DNA of 30,896 bases, from the NCBI GenBank assembly GCA_001824005.1, contig MHWG01000007.1, positions 1 through 30,896 of the forward strand, written 5' to 3'. Below are positions 1-5,627 of this stretch, in pieces; positions within the stretch are counted from its first letter, which is position 1, and each line of letters begins with the position of its first letter. Both the position numbers and the translations under genes were made by a program. A model generated the notes under the pieces. It was not told the DNA's origin. It saw nothing but the letters and a program-made list of their open reading frames with translations, and did not search any database. This DNA is from Candidatus Zambryskibacteria bacterium RIFCSPLOWO2_01_FULL_47_14. GTDB taxonomy: Bacteria > Patescibacteria > Paceibacteria > UBA9973 > Zambryskibacteraceae.

Positions 1-1
1 C

Positions 2-454
2 AAGCGCGGTTGGCTTGCGAAACAGTACGGCTACCAGCCCGCAAGACAGGACGACGGTGCAAGCCCGACCGAGAAGTTCGTCTGCACCCACGGCAAGACC
101 AAGCACAACCTCAAGGTGACAGTTCTCGGCATTGAGTGCGAGCTCGAGAAGTCGCCGATGTGCCCACCCTGCACGGAGCAGTATCTCAACAAGGCCAGCA
201 CGCTTTGCGCTTCTTGCAAGCGACCGATCTTCCCTGGAACGCCCGTCGGGCAAGCGTGGCATGGTGCGCCTCATCCGTTCACTCACCTGACGTTTCAGTG
301 CTGCGACACCGGCGGTCTCTACTGTGGGCAATGGGGTGAAGGTCGTCTTATCTCGCTCCATGAGCTGAACCCGGAGAAGTATCCAGCGGGAACATCATCG
401 GTGATGGGTCACGTCTTCAACACTGGCGGTATGGTCATCGAGAACGTGGACTAA
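2..454 (+). CDS. Cys-rich hypothetical protein, 5' end cut by window
   Basis: The reading frame is open from the first bases of the window and stops at TAA 452-454, so at least 150 C-terminal residues are seen and the true start lies upstream. I do not recognise the family. Visible features are several cysteine pairs (CPPC, CASC, an adjacent CC, and a CTHGK segment), which suggests one or two small zinc-ribbon-like knots, and a Gly/His-rich C-terminal half. No membrane segment is seen in the visible part. A GTG at 116 is an internal codon, not a convincing start, because the frame continues upstream with protein-like sequence. The gene is followed at 27 bases by a strong rho-independent terminator, so it looks like a self-contained transcription unit. 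Zinc binding is inferred from the cysteine spacing only. Confidence 0.7.
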   Translation, partial: KRGWLAKQYGYQPARQDDGASPTEKFVCTHGKTKHNLKVTVLGIECELEKSPMCPPCTEQYLNKASTLCASCKRPIFPGTPVGQAWHGAPHPFTHLTFQCCDTGGLYCGQWGEGRLISLHELNPEKYPAGTSSVMGHVFNTGGMVIENVD

Positions 455-480
455 CCATGTACTCGGTGTAGTTCCAGCGA

Positions 481-517
481 GGGTTGCGTCTTTGATGGCG
501 CGACCCTTTTTTCTTTT
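481..517 (+). terminator. Rho-independent terminator of the Cys-rich gene
   Basis: A 10-bp stem (GGGTTGCGTC with GGCGCGACCC, two G-U pairs) closes a 6-base loop and is followed by TTTTTT, C and a further T run. This is a textbook intrinsic terminator in the plus direction. Confidence 0.85.
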
Positions 518-578
518 TCTAAATTCAAAGAGCGAGAATTTGCCGCCAAAGCCAGTAAATTTTTCAATAATTTTAAAA

Positions 579-607
579 TTGAAAAATTCACTGAAATGAG
601 TTATACT
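579..607 (+). promoter_or_regulatory. Sigma70-type promoter upstream of the tRNA-binding protein
   Basis: TTGAAA at 579-584 and TATACT at 602-607 are separated by 17 bases, the canonical spacing. The predicted start near 614 gives a leader of about 125 bases before the ATG at 740, unlike the leaderless arrangement of most genes here. That leader contains a GC-rich hairpin (GCCGCGC, TGT loop, GCGCGGC) at about 682-698. Confidence 0.6.
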
Positions 608-739
608 TAACTCAATTAAAAACTTGAAATTGTTAATGCTCTCGGCTTCAGAATTCATTTTGCCCGCCCGCCCATTCCGAGCCGCGCTGTGCGCGGCGAG
701 GAGCGAATTCCGTTCGAGCTAATTCAAGAATACACCGCC

Positions 740-1063
740 ATGATAAATATTAACGATTTCAGGAAATGCGATATAAGAATCGGTAAGGTGCTTTCGGCTG
801 AAAGAGTTTTTGGTTCGGAAAAGCTTGTCAAAATCATTTTCGATCTCGGTATGGAACAGAGGCAGATTATTGCCGGTATTGCTCTCTCCTACCCGGACCT
901 ATCGATCCTCGTGGGCAAGCTTATTCCTATCGTTGCAAACCTGGAACCGAGGAAACTTATGGGACTCGAGAGTCAGGGTATGGTCTTAGCTGCGGATAAT
1001 GAAGGTAAACCCGTTATCCTCACACCTCTCTCCGAAGTGTCACCCGGAAGTATCGTCAAATAG
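740..1063 (+). CDS. tRNA-binding OB-fold protein (CsaA/Trbp111-like, MetRS C-domain type)
   Basis: This 107-residue protein is a stand-alone tRNA-binding domain of the kind fused to the C-terminus of many methionyl-tRNA synthetases. The family hallmarks are present in order: DIRIGKVLSAERV near the start, a GSEKL segment, DLG with RQIIAGI, a LVGK segment followed by NLEPRK, and GLESQGMVLAA. The family binds the outside of the tRNA elbow as a dimer and helps aminoacylation in trans or acts as a tRNA chaperone. I chose ATG 740 because the OB-fold begins a few residues later; a GTG start at 689 would add residues encoded by the GC-rich palindrome region. No Shine-Dalgarno sequence is visible. Whether it partners with a MetRS encoded elsewhere is inference. 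Confidence 0.85.
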   Translation: MININDFRKCDIRIGKVLSAERVFGSEKLVKIIFDLGMEQRQIIAGIALSYPDLSILVGKLIPIVANLEPRKLMGLESQGMVLAADNEGKPVILTPLSEVSPGSIVK

Positions 1064-1086
1064 CTTGCCCTGAGCTTGTCGAAGGG
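1064..1086. repeat. Dispersed 23-bp repeat, copy 1 (core CCCTGAGCTTGTCGAAGGG)
   Basis: This sequence begins immediately after the stop codon of the preceding gene and is identical over 23 bases to 22384-22406, which lies inside a coding sequence. Partial relatives in other orientations occur at 10563-10580 and 20426-20447. It is a weak inverted repeat (CCCT and AGGG ends). Confidence 0.75.
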
Positions 1087-1089
1087 TGG

Positions 1090-1095
1090 TATAAT
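1090..1095 (+). promoter_or_regulatory. -10 element TATAAT, leaderless start of next gene
   Basis: A perfect TATAAT is followed by 7 bases and then ATG 1103. Transcription would start at or within a base or so of the start codon. Confidence 0.7.
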
Positions 1096-1102
1096 TTTAT
1101 CA

Positions 1103-1579
1103 ATGAAGAAGAGGCTCGAAACTTTCAAAATAGAGTGGGATGCTCACGAGTATGAGCACAAGGAGCGGAGCCAGGATTGGTTCTGGGCGGTAGGCATCGT
1201 CACTCTCGCGGCCGCTATCACCGCGGTTATTCTCGGCAATATCATCTTCGCCATCCTCATACTTACGGCGGTCTTTGCCCTGGCGCTTTACATCAACCGG
1301 CCGCCGGAAACGGTGCATGTGGTTGTCGATGAGCAGGGTGTTACACGAGGCCGAGTGCGTTATCTATACGGGAGTTTGGAATCCTTCTGGCTCGACGAGG
1401 ATCATCCATTCCCGAAAATGATTCTGAAGTCTAAAAAACTTTTCATGCCGCTTATCGTCGTGCCGCTGGGTAGAGAAGTCGATGCGGAGAAGGTAAATGA
1501 CGCCCTCGCCCATTTCCTTGAGGAGAAGTTCCATTCTTTGCCCTTCGTGGAGAAAGTGTTAGAGTATTTGGGATTTTAA
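1103..1579 (+). CDS. Small two-helix membrane protein, conserved hypothetical
   Basis: The 158-residue product has an amphipathic N-terminus, then a hydrophobic block at about residues 24-64 that makes two membrane helices with a very short hairpin, followed by a soluble domain rich in beta strands (PETVHVVVDEQGV, VRYLYGSLESFWL) and a C-terminal helix. The arrangement of two helices followed by a compact beta domain resembles bacterial PH-domain membrane proteins, but I see no decisive motif and do not assign a function. ATG 1103 is favoured over upstream in-frame codons because a perfect TATAAT ends 7 bases before it. The stop is only 5 bases before tRNA-Arg, so the mRNA is probably trimmed at its 3' end by tRNA processing. 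Confidence 0.7.
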   Translation: MKKRLETFKIEWDAHEYEHKERSQDWFWAVGIVTLAAAITAVILGNIIFAILILTAVFALALYINRPPETVHVVVDEQGVTRGRVRYLYGSLESFWLDEDHPFPKMILKSKKLFMPLIVVPLGREVDAEKVNDALAHFLEEKFHSLPFVEKVLEYLGF

Positions 1580-1584
1580 AATTT

Positions 1585-1656
1585 GCTCCCATCGTTCAAT
1601 GGATAGGATATATCCTTGCGGAGGATACGATGTAGGTTCGATTCCTACTGGGAGCA
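1585..1656 (+). tRNA. tRNA-Arg(GCG)
   Basis: A complete 72-base cloverleaf folds here: 7-bp acceptor stem GCTCCCA/TGGGAGC, D arm with GTTC/GGAT, anticodon stem TATCC/GGATA around the loop TTGCGGA (anticodon GCG, reading CGC and CGU), 4-base variable loop, and T arm GTAGG/CCTAC with loop TTCGATT. An A at position 20 fits arginine identity. The discriminator is A and CCA is not encoded. It sits 5 bases after a membrane-protein gene and has no separate promoter that I can see. Confidence 0.93.
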
Positions 1657-1740
1657 CAAAGCGAAGCTTTGTGCTACGCGCAGGCACGACGGTGCCGAGC
1701 GTGGGTCGCACAAAAATTCAGCAGAATTTTATGTGTGACC
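1654..1740. repeat. Cluster of three palindromes; likely bidirectional terminator between tRNA-Arg and rpsT
   Basis: Three inverted repeats follow each other: GCACAAAGC/GCTTTGTGC around GAA at 1654-1674, overlapping the last bases of tRNA-Arg; GGCAC/GTGCC at 1683-1696; and a longer, slightly imperfect hairpin at 1704-1740 (GGTCGCACA arm against TGTGTGACC, inner AAATTC/GAATTT, loop AGCA). The last lies just beyond the rpsT stop, with no long T run. Termination is inferred from position and structure. Confidence 0.6.
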
Positions 1741-1744
1741 ACAA

Positions 1745-2008
1745 TTAACTTAGTTTTTTGACCTGTTTAGAAAGGCGGGACTTTTTGCGGGAGGCGGTGT
1801 TCTTGGTGATCGTGCCGGCTTTGGCCGCTTTGTCGAGCGCTTTCTGGAGAGCAGGCATCAAAGCGAGAGCGGCTTTCTTATCTCCGGCGGCAATGAGTTT
1901 CTTCAAAGATTTGATAGCCCGGGCCGCATTGTCCTTCCTCCTAAGGTTAAAAATGCGCTTCTTGAGCGATGATCGGTGGGCCTTTTTGGCTCCTCGTGTT
2001 ATTGGCAT
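1745..2008 (-). CDS. rpsT: 30S ribosomal protein S20
   Basis: This 87-residue, very basic protein has the S20 layout: N-terminal KKAHRSSLKKRIFNLRRKDNAARAIKSLKK, a central alanine-rich helix (KKAALALMPALQKALDKAAKAGTI) and the terminal NTASRKKSRLSKQVKKL motif. S20 is a three-helix bundle that binds the 5' domain of 16S rRNA early in small-subunit assembly. The length is normal for the family. The start is preceded by TAGCAT and 7 bases and there is no Shine-Dalgarno sequence. It is transcribed divergently from ruvA, and their -10 hexamers overlap by two bases. Confidence 0.95.
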   Translation of the reverse strand: MPITRGAKKAHRSSLKKRIFNLRRKDNAARAIKSLKKLIAAGDKKAALALMPALQKALDKAAKAGTITKNTASRKKSRLSKQVKKLS

Positions 2009-2015
2009 TGGAGAA

Positions 2016-2025
2016 ATGCTACACT
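2016..2025. promoter_or_regulatory. Overlapping divergent -10 elements of rpsT and ruvA
   Basis: On the minus strand TAGCAT (2021-2016) lies 7 bases before the rpsT ATG. On the plus strand TACACT (2020-2025) lies 9 bases before the ruvA ATG. The two hexamers share two bases, so the promoters should compete for RNA polymerase. Confidence 0.5.
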
Positions 2026-2034
2026 ACTTATTGT

Positions 2035-2607
2035 ATGATTTCAAGCCTTTCCGGCACAGTACGCCATAAGGATCTACACCACTTGGTAGTAGATGTGGGC
2101 GGTGTCGGATATAAAGTGGCCGTTACTACCGATGTGGCTCTTGAGGCCACACCTTCCTCACCTATCTTCCTCTGGACGCACCTTGTAGTGCGGGAGAATG
2201 CTCTCGACCTCTACGGCTTCAGGGAGTTAGAGACTCTTGAAGTTTTCGAACTCCTTATCACCATTTCGGGCATCGGCCCGAAGACCGCTCTCGGCATATT
2301 GAATGTCGCCACCCCGGCGATGCTACGACAAGCAGTGGCCTCCGGAGACACCTCTTATCTCACCAAGGTTTCCGGCATTGGCAGAAAAAATGCCGAGAAG
2401 ATCGTCATCGAACTCAAAGACAAATTGAAAGTAACTGACGAGGATAGAAAGGTTGATTCTCGCTCCGAAGGAGATGCTCTAGAAGCCCTCGTCTCCCTCG
2501 GCTACACCGAACGCGACGCACGCGAAGCGCTCAAAAAGGTGCCAAAAGAAGTATCAGGTGCGGCAGATCGTGTAAAACAAGCGCTCAAAAATTTGAACAA
2601 TGCCTGA
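2035..2607 (+). CDS. ruvA: Holliday junction helicase subunit RuvA
   Basis: The 190-residue product begins with the RuvA OB-fold signature (MISSLSGTV then VVDVGGVGYKV), followed by two helix-hairpin-helix motifs with the canonical SGIGPKTALGIL and SGIGRKNAEKIVIELKDKL sequences, an acidic linker, and the small C-terminal domain III (ALEALVSLGYTERDAREALKKV) that contacts RuvB. RuvA tetramers hold the four-way junction open while RuvB drives branch migration. ATG 2035 starts exactly at the family N-terminus; the frame is open further upstream but that sequence is not RuvA-like. It overlaps mutM by 8 bases (ATGCCTGA), so the two are translationally coupled. ruvB and ruvC are at 10.7 and 13.2 kb rather than adjacent. 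Confidence 0.95.
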   Translation: MISSLSGTVRHKDLHHLVVDVGGVGYKVAVTTDVALEATPSSPIFLWTHLVVRENALDLYGFRELETLEVFELLITISGIGPKTALGILNVATPAMLRQAVASGDTSYLTKVSGIGRKNAEKIVIELKDKLKVTDEDRKVDSRSEGDALEALVSLGYTERDAREALKKVPKEVSGAADRVKQALKNLNNA

Positions 2608-3454
2608 ATTACCGGAGGTTCAAACGACGGTTGACGGACTGAACCGGACCGTTAAAAACAGGGGTATTAAATCTGTCTCGACTGTTTACAAAAGCGCTTA
2701 TCACAACGGCAAAGATAATATAAAAGACCCGAAGTTTTTTAAAAAGTTTAAAGCATTGGTTGAAAGGCAGAAAATCCTAAAAGCCGAGAGACGGGCAAAA
2801 AACGTTTTGGTCCATCTTGGGAACGGCTACACGATTATTGCCCACATGAAGATGACCGGCCACTTCGTCTATGACCAGCCGGATTATCCATTTACCCGCC
2901 TCAATTTTACACTTGATAACGGCAAGCATCTTGTGCTATCGGATATGCGCAAGTTTGCGAAAATTACAATTGTCAAAACAAGCGAATTAGAGAAATGTTT
3001 TCACCTAGAACATCTGGGTCCCGAACCATTGGAAAGAAAGTTTCAATTTAAAATTTTCAATTTTCAATTAAACAAAAGGCCAAAGACAAAAATAAAGACA
3101 GCTCTCATGGACCAAACACTTATCGCGGGCATAGGTAATATTTATTCCGACGAGATTCTTTGGCGAGCTGGAGTGCATCCCCTCTCGATTGTCGGCAAAA
3201 TTCCGGCTAAAAACCTCAAACTCATGTTTGCCGCCATGAAAAAGGTTTTGAAAGAAGGAATTGACTTCGGCGGGGACTCCATGAGCGACTACAGAAACAT
3301 CAGAGGCGAGCGCGGTCATTTCCAGGAGAGACACCGTGCTTACAGGAGACGGGGCAAGCCCTGCGGAAAAAATGACGGCGGAATCATAAAAAGAATGATC
3401 GTCGACGCCAGAAGCGCCCACTTCTGCCCCGTACATCAGAAATTATATGCCTAA
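2600..3454 (+). CDS. mutM: Formamidopyrimidine-DNA glycosylase (Fpg/MutM)
   Basis: This bifunctional glycosylase/AP lyase removes 8-oxoguanine and related lesions. The N-terminal PELPEV supplies the catalytic proline and glutamate. MKMTGHF, the DMRKFAK segment with the lysine region, and the helix-two-turn-helix core (TALMDQTLIAGIGNIYSDEILWRAGVHPL) follow in the normal order. At 284 residues it has the usual length. The C-terminal zinc finger is unusual: the first pair reads PCGKND, so the second cysteine is replaced by Asn or Asp, and the second pair reads FCPVHQ, so the last cysteine is His. It may bind zinc as a Cys/Asp/Cys/His set or act as a zincless finger. Both ends overlap neighbours by 8 bases (ruvA upstream, trmH downstream). 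Confidence 0.93.
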   Translation: MPELPEVQTTVDGLNRTVKNRGIKSVSTVYKSAYHNGKDNIKDPKFFKKFKALVERQKILKAERRAKNVLVHLGNGYTIIAHMKMTGHFVYDQPDYPFTRLNFTLDNGKHLVLSDMRKFAKITIVKTSELEKCFHLEHLGPEPLERKFQFKIFNFQLNKRPKTKIKTALMDQTLIAGIGNIYSDEILWRAGVHPLSIVGKIPAKNLKLMFAAMKKVLKEGIDFGGDSMSDYRNIRGERGHFQERHRAYRRRGKPCGKNDGGIIKRMIVDARSAHFCPVHQKLYA

Positions 3455-3923
3455 AACCTGTATATTAATTTTGGACAATCTGAGAAGTGTCGAGAACACG
3501 GCCTCCATTTTCCGCACTGCGGAAGGGCTGGGGGTGAAAAAGATTTATTTAATCGGTACTACCCCTGCCCCGATGGACCGCTTTAACCGTAAGAGGAAAG
3601 ATTTTTCAAAAGTTGCACTTGGCGCGGAGGAGTTTATAAGTTGGGAAGTTAGTAAGTCGATAAGTTCTGTAATCGAAGAATTAAAAGAACAAAATTTTAA
3701 AATAGTCGCACTAGAACAGCATTCGAAAGCTAAGAAGCTAGGAAGCTACAAAGCTAATAAACTCGGGCGCTTCGCATTGATTGTCGGGAGCGAAGTGGAC
3801 GGTGTATCAAGGATAATCCTTGATATTTGTGACGAGATAGTCGAGATTCCCATGCGGGGCAAGAAGGAGTCGCTGAACGTCTCCGTCTCCACAGGCATCG
3901 CGCTCTACACTCTTTTGAGTTAA
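3447..3923 (+). CDS. SpoU/TrmH-family RNA 2'-O-methyltransferase
   Basis: This 158-residue protein consists of a bare SPOUT domain with the three family motifs: motif 1 NLRSVENTASIFRTAEGLG near the N-terminus, motif 2 ALIVGSEVDGVS, and motif 3 IPMRGKKESLNVSVSTGIALY, which form the deep trefoil knot that binds S-adenosylmethionine. The size matches the short tRNA methyltransferases (TrmL-like) more than the rRNA enzymes with an extra N-terminal domain, but I cannot name the substrate. It overlaps mutM by 8 bases. Two low-complexity patches in the middle (at about 3646-3672 and 3722-3760) are built from repeated AAGTT/AAGCTA words, one of several places where short-word repeats run through coding sequence in this window. 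Confidence 0.88.
   Translation: MPKTCILILDNLRSVENTASIFRTAEGLGVKKIYLIGTTPAPMDRFNRKRKDFSKVALGAEEFISWEVSKSISSVIEELKEQNFKIVALEQHSKAKKLGSYKANKLGRFALIVGSEVDGVSRIILDICDEIVEIPMRGKKESLNVSVSTGIALYTLLS
3722..3762 (+). repeat. Degenerate AAGCTA-word repeat inside the trmH-like gene
   Basis: The hexamer-like word AAGCTA/GAAGCTAG recurs four times with small changes, encoding a Ser/Lys/Gly/Asn-rich loop (KAKKLGSYKANKLG) between motifs 1 and 2. A reverse-complement-like series of TTAGCTT/TTGGCT words occurs in the intergenic stretch 28577-28614. Confidence 0.5.
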
Positions 3924-3926
3924 AAT
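3921..3926 (+). promoter_or_regulatory. -10 element TAAAAT, leaderless start of DoxX-like gene
   Basis: TAAAAT overlaps the TAA stop of the preceding gene and is followed by exactly 6 bases and ATG 3933. Confidence 0.6.
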
Positions 3927-3932
3927 ATACAA

Positions 3933-4337
3933 ATGCTTAATCCATTTCCCGAACTCCTTGCTTATTCCCTTTTGGCGCCATTCATTCTTCGGCTCGCGTT
4001 GGGCCTCATATTCTTAGATCTCGGCGTGCTCAAACTTAGAGGCGAGAGGGGCAGATGGATTGCCTCTTTTGAGGCTCTCTATCTCCGACCGGCGGATTTC
4101 TTCGTCACACTTTATGCCTTGATTCAGATCGTCGGCGGACTGCTTCTCATTGTGGGCCTCTGGACCCAAGTGGCGGCTCTAGCCTTTGTCATATTCTCTG
4201 GCATCGAGCTCTACGTCGAGTGGCGCGCGAAAGAAATTTTCAAGCGCGATCTTGTCTTCCACCTCCTAATTTTTGTTATTTCCCTTTCTCTTCTTATCAC
4301 CGGCGCCGGCGCCTACGCCTTCGACATTCCGCTTTAA
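3933..4337 (+). CDS. DoxX-like integral membrane protein
   Basis: The 134-residue product has four hydrophobic segments at roughly residues 8-35, 52-78, 80-97 and 108-128. The pattern FILRLALGLIFLDLGVLKLRG at the start, an Ile/Gly-rich second helix with GGLLLIVGL, and a final helix ending in ITGAGAYAFD matches the DoxX/SURF4-like four-helix fold. Members are linked to redox or respiratory membrane complexes in other bacteria, but the role in this lineage is unknown and I do not assign one. Its -10 element lies over the stop codon of the upstream gene and predicts a leaderless mRNA. The end of the gene contains the -35 of the tRNA-Lys promoter. Confidence 0.8.
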   Translation: MLNPFPELLAYSLLAPFILRLALGLIFLDLGVLKLRGERGRWIASFEALYLRPADFFVTLYALIQIVGGLLLIVGLWTQVAALAFVIFSGIELYVEWRAKEIFKRDLVFHLLIFVISLSLLITGAGAYAFDIPL

Positions 4338-4349
4338 TTCTTGTATAGT
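4321..4349 (+). promoter_or_regulatory. Promoter of tRNA-Lys and folD
   Basis: TCGACA at 4321-4326 and TATAGT at 4344-4349 are separated by 17 bases. The tRNA begins 12 bases after the -10. The -35 lies inside the last codons of the DoxX-like gene. Confidence 0.6.
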
Positions 4350-4361
4350 TTTCTTGTTTTC

Positions 4362-4432
4362 GCCCCCATAGCTCAGTGGTAGAGCAACGGACTTTTAATC
4401 CGCTGATCTTGGTTCGATTCCAAGTGGGGGCA
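4362..4432 (+). tRNA. tRNA-Lys(TTT)
   Basis: A complete 71-base cloverleaf: acceptor GCCCCCA/TGGGGGC, D stem GCTC/GAGC, anticodon loop CTTTTAA (anticodon TTT), variable loop TGAT, T stem CTTGG/CCAAG with loop TTCGATT, discriminator A. The top pair of the anticodon stem is mismatched (A-C). CCA is not encoded. The folD ATG lies one base beyond the discriminator, so 3' cleavage of the tRNA would release a folD mRNA beginning with C-AUG. Confidence 0.95.
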
Positions 4433-4433
4433 C

Positions 4434-5222
4434 ATGATTCTCGACGGCAGCAAATTAAGTAGAGAGATCGCGGCAAAGCTCAAGAGAAAAATTAAACGGC
4501 TCAAGAGGAAGCCGGGGCTCTTTATTGTCCAAATCGGCAATCTGTCGGCCTCAAACAGATATATCGAGCGCAAAAAGATTTTTGCGGCAAAAATCGGCAC
4601 CATCGCGGAAAGTAAAAAATTTCCAAGCAATATCAGCAGGAAAAGACTCGATTCAATAATTTCAAAACTAAACAACGATAAAGCTGTTCACGGAATCATT
4701 GTTCAAGAACCCTTGCCGAAGCACTTGCAAAACATTTCGGGAAATATAGCGGAAGAAAAAAAGGTTGATGGGGGAAAATATTTTATCCCCGCAACAACCA
4801 AAGGAATTTTAACCCTTCTTAAAAAATATAAGGTAAAAATTGCTGGCAAAAAGTTGACAGTAGTCGGAAGATCTAATCTCGTAGGCCTGCCAACTGCGCT
4901 AGAGATGCTCAAGCGTGATGCAACTGTTACGATCTGTCATAGAAAAACAGGAAATCTGAAGGAAGAAACAAAACGGGCAGACATTCTCATCGTTGCGGCC
5001 GGCCGCCCAAAATTGATTTCGAAAAATCACGTCTCCAGGAATCAGGTGGTGATAGACATCGGCATCAATGTGTTAAAAAACGGGAAATTATGCGGCGATG
5101 TTGACTTCAAAAATGTTTCAAAAATTGTCAAAGCAATCTCCCCCGTCCCCGGTGGCGTCGGCCCCATGACCGTTGCCTCCCTTTTTGAAAATTTGCTTGA
5201 GGCGCACAAATTACAATCCTAG
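4434..5222 (+). CDS. folD: Methylene-THF dehydrogenase / methenyl-THF cyclohydrolase FolD
   Basis: This bifunctional enzyme interconverts methylene-, methenyl- and formyl-tetrahydrofolate. The catalytic YxxxK appears in SNRYIERKK near residue 45, the VQxPLP loop reads VQEPLPKHL, the VDG of the substrate site is present, and the NADP Rossmann segment (VVGRSNLVGLPTALEML, then CHRKTGNL) and the PVPGGVGPMTVASLFENLLEA C-terminus are intact. At 262 residues it is about 20 shorter than usual; the loss falls after VDGG, where the normal FHP-containing loop before the TPxG motif is reduced to KYFIPATTKGI. The ATG lies one base after tRNA-Lys, with no Shine-Dalgarno sequence possible outside the tRNA. 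The 3' end overlaps the convergent holA-like gene by 12 bases. Confidence 0.92.
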   Translation: MILDGSKLSREIAAKLKRKIKRLKRKPGLFIVQIGNLSASNRYIERKKIFAAKIGTIAESKKFPSNISRKRLDSIISKLNNDKAVHGIIVQEPLPKHLQNISGNIAEEKKVDGGKYFIPATTKGILTLLKKYKVKIAGKKLTVVGRSNLVGLPTALEMLKRDATVTICHRKTGNLKEETKRADILIVAAGRPKLISKNHVSRNQVVIDIGINVLKNGKLCGDVDFKNVSKIVKAISPVPGGVGPMTVASLFENLLEAHKLQS

Positions 5223-5627
5223 AATTGTTTTTTCGAGGAAAGTTTCCATCTCCTTGTTGCCGCGGCGGATTTCGTGGTAACCCTGCACGAGATTGGTTGA
5301 TAAGTTTGTAAGTTCTAAAGTCGTGAAATTTTTTAAATTACTTTTTGCTTTGTTGTACGGAAACACTTTTATATCTGCTTCGTCAGCCGATTTCGTTTTC
5401 GATGCAAGAAGCATAATCTTAATTTGCCAGAAAATTCTGTAAAAAATTTCTTCCGCCACCATGCCAGAAGCAAGCGCTTTTCTATAAATCATCCAGGCTT
5501 CGCGTTTGTTTCTACGCCCAATTGCATCTGTTAAAGCAAAAATGTTGAATTCCGAACCTGAATTAGAAAGCCCTGCTTCCTCTTGTGGAAGCAAGGTTTC
5601 CACAGTTTCTCCAAAAAGATTTCTCAT
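5211..5627 (-). CDS. DNA polymerase III delta-like protein, C-terminal domain only
   Basis: The 138-residue product resembles the C-terminal, all-helical collar domain of the clamp-loader delta subunit HolA: FALTDAIGRRNKREAWMIYRKALASGM, followed by FYRIFWQIKIMLLA and a helical tail ending in ETFLEKTIL. A full HolA is about 330 residues, with two AAA-like domains that are absent here. The ATG overlaps the polA stop (ATGA, 4 bases), so it is translated by coupling to polA. I do not see a frameshifted N-terminal half nearby: the polA sequence runs intact to its own end. It is either a collar-only clamp-loader component or half of a split delta subunit; the remainder would have to be elsewhere in the genome. 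The family assignment is by pattern, moderately sure. Confidence 0.65.
   Translation of the reverse strand: MRNLFGETVETLLPQEEAGLSNSGSEFNIFALTDAIGRRNKREAWMIYRKALASGMVAEEIFYRIFWQIKIMLLASKTKSADEADIKVFPYNKAKSNLKNFTTLELTNLSTNLVQGYHEIRRGNKEMETFLEKTILGL

Noticed and set aside
634..720. 28-codon frame (MLSASEFILPARPFRAALCA...) downstream of the TATACT at 602-607
   Set aside because: It runs through the palindrome and has no ribosome site or conserved feature; more likely a by-product of the repeat.
689..739. Start of the tRNA-binding protein at GTG 689
   Set aside because: The extra residues come from the GC-rich palindrome region and are absent from the family; ATG 740 begins just before the OB-fold.
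5624..5626. Possible use of TGA as a glycine codon, as in some CPR groups
   Set aside because: polA, tyrS and ruvB end properly at TGA and no conserved gene contains an in-frame TGA, so the standard bacterial code is used.
5211..5627. holA-like gene as a frameshifted remnant of a complete holA
   Set aside because: The upstream sequence is an intact polA C-terminus ending at the overlap, so there is no room for a decayed N-terminal half.
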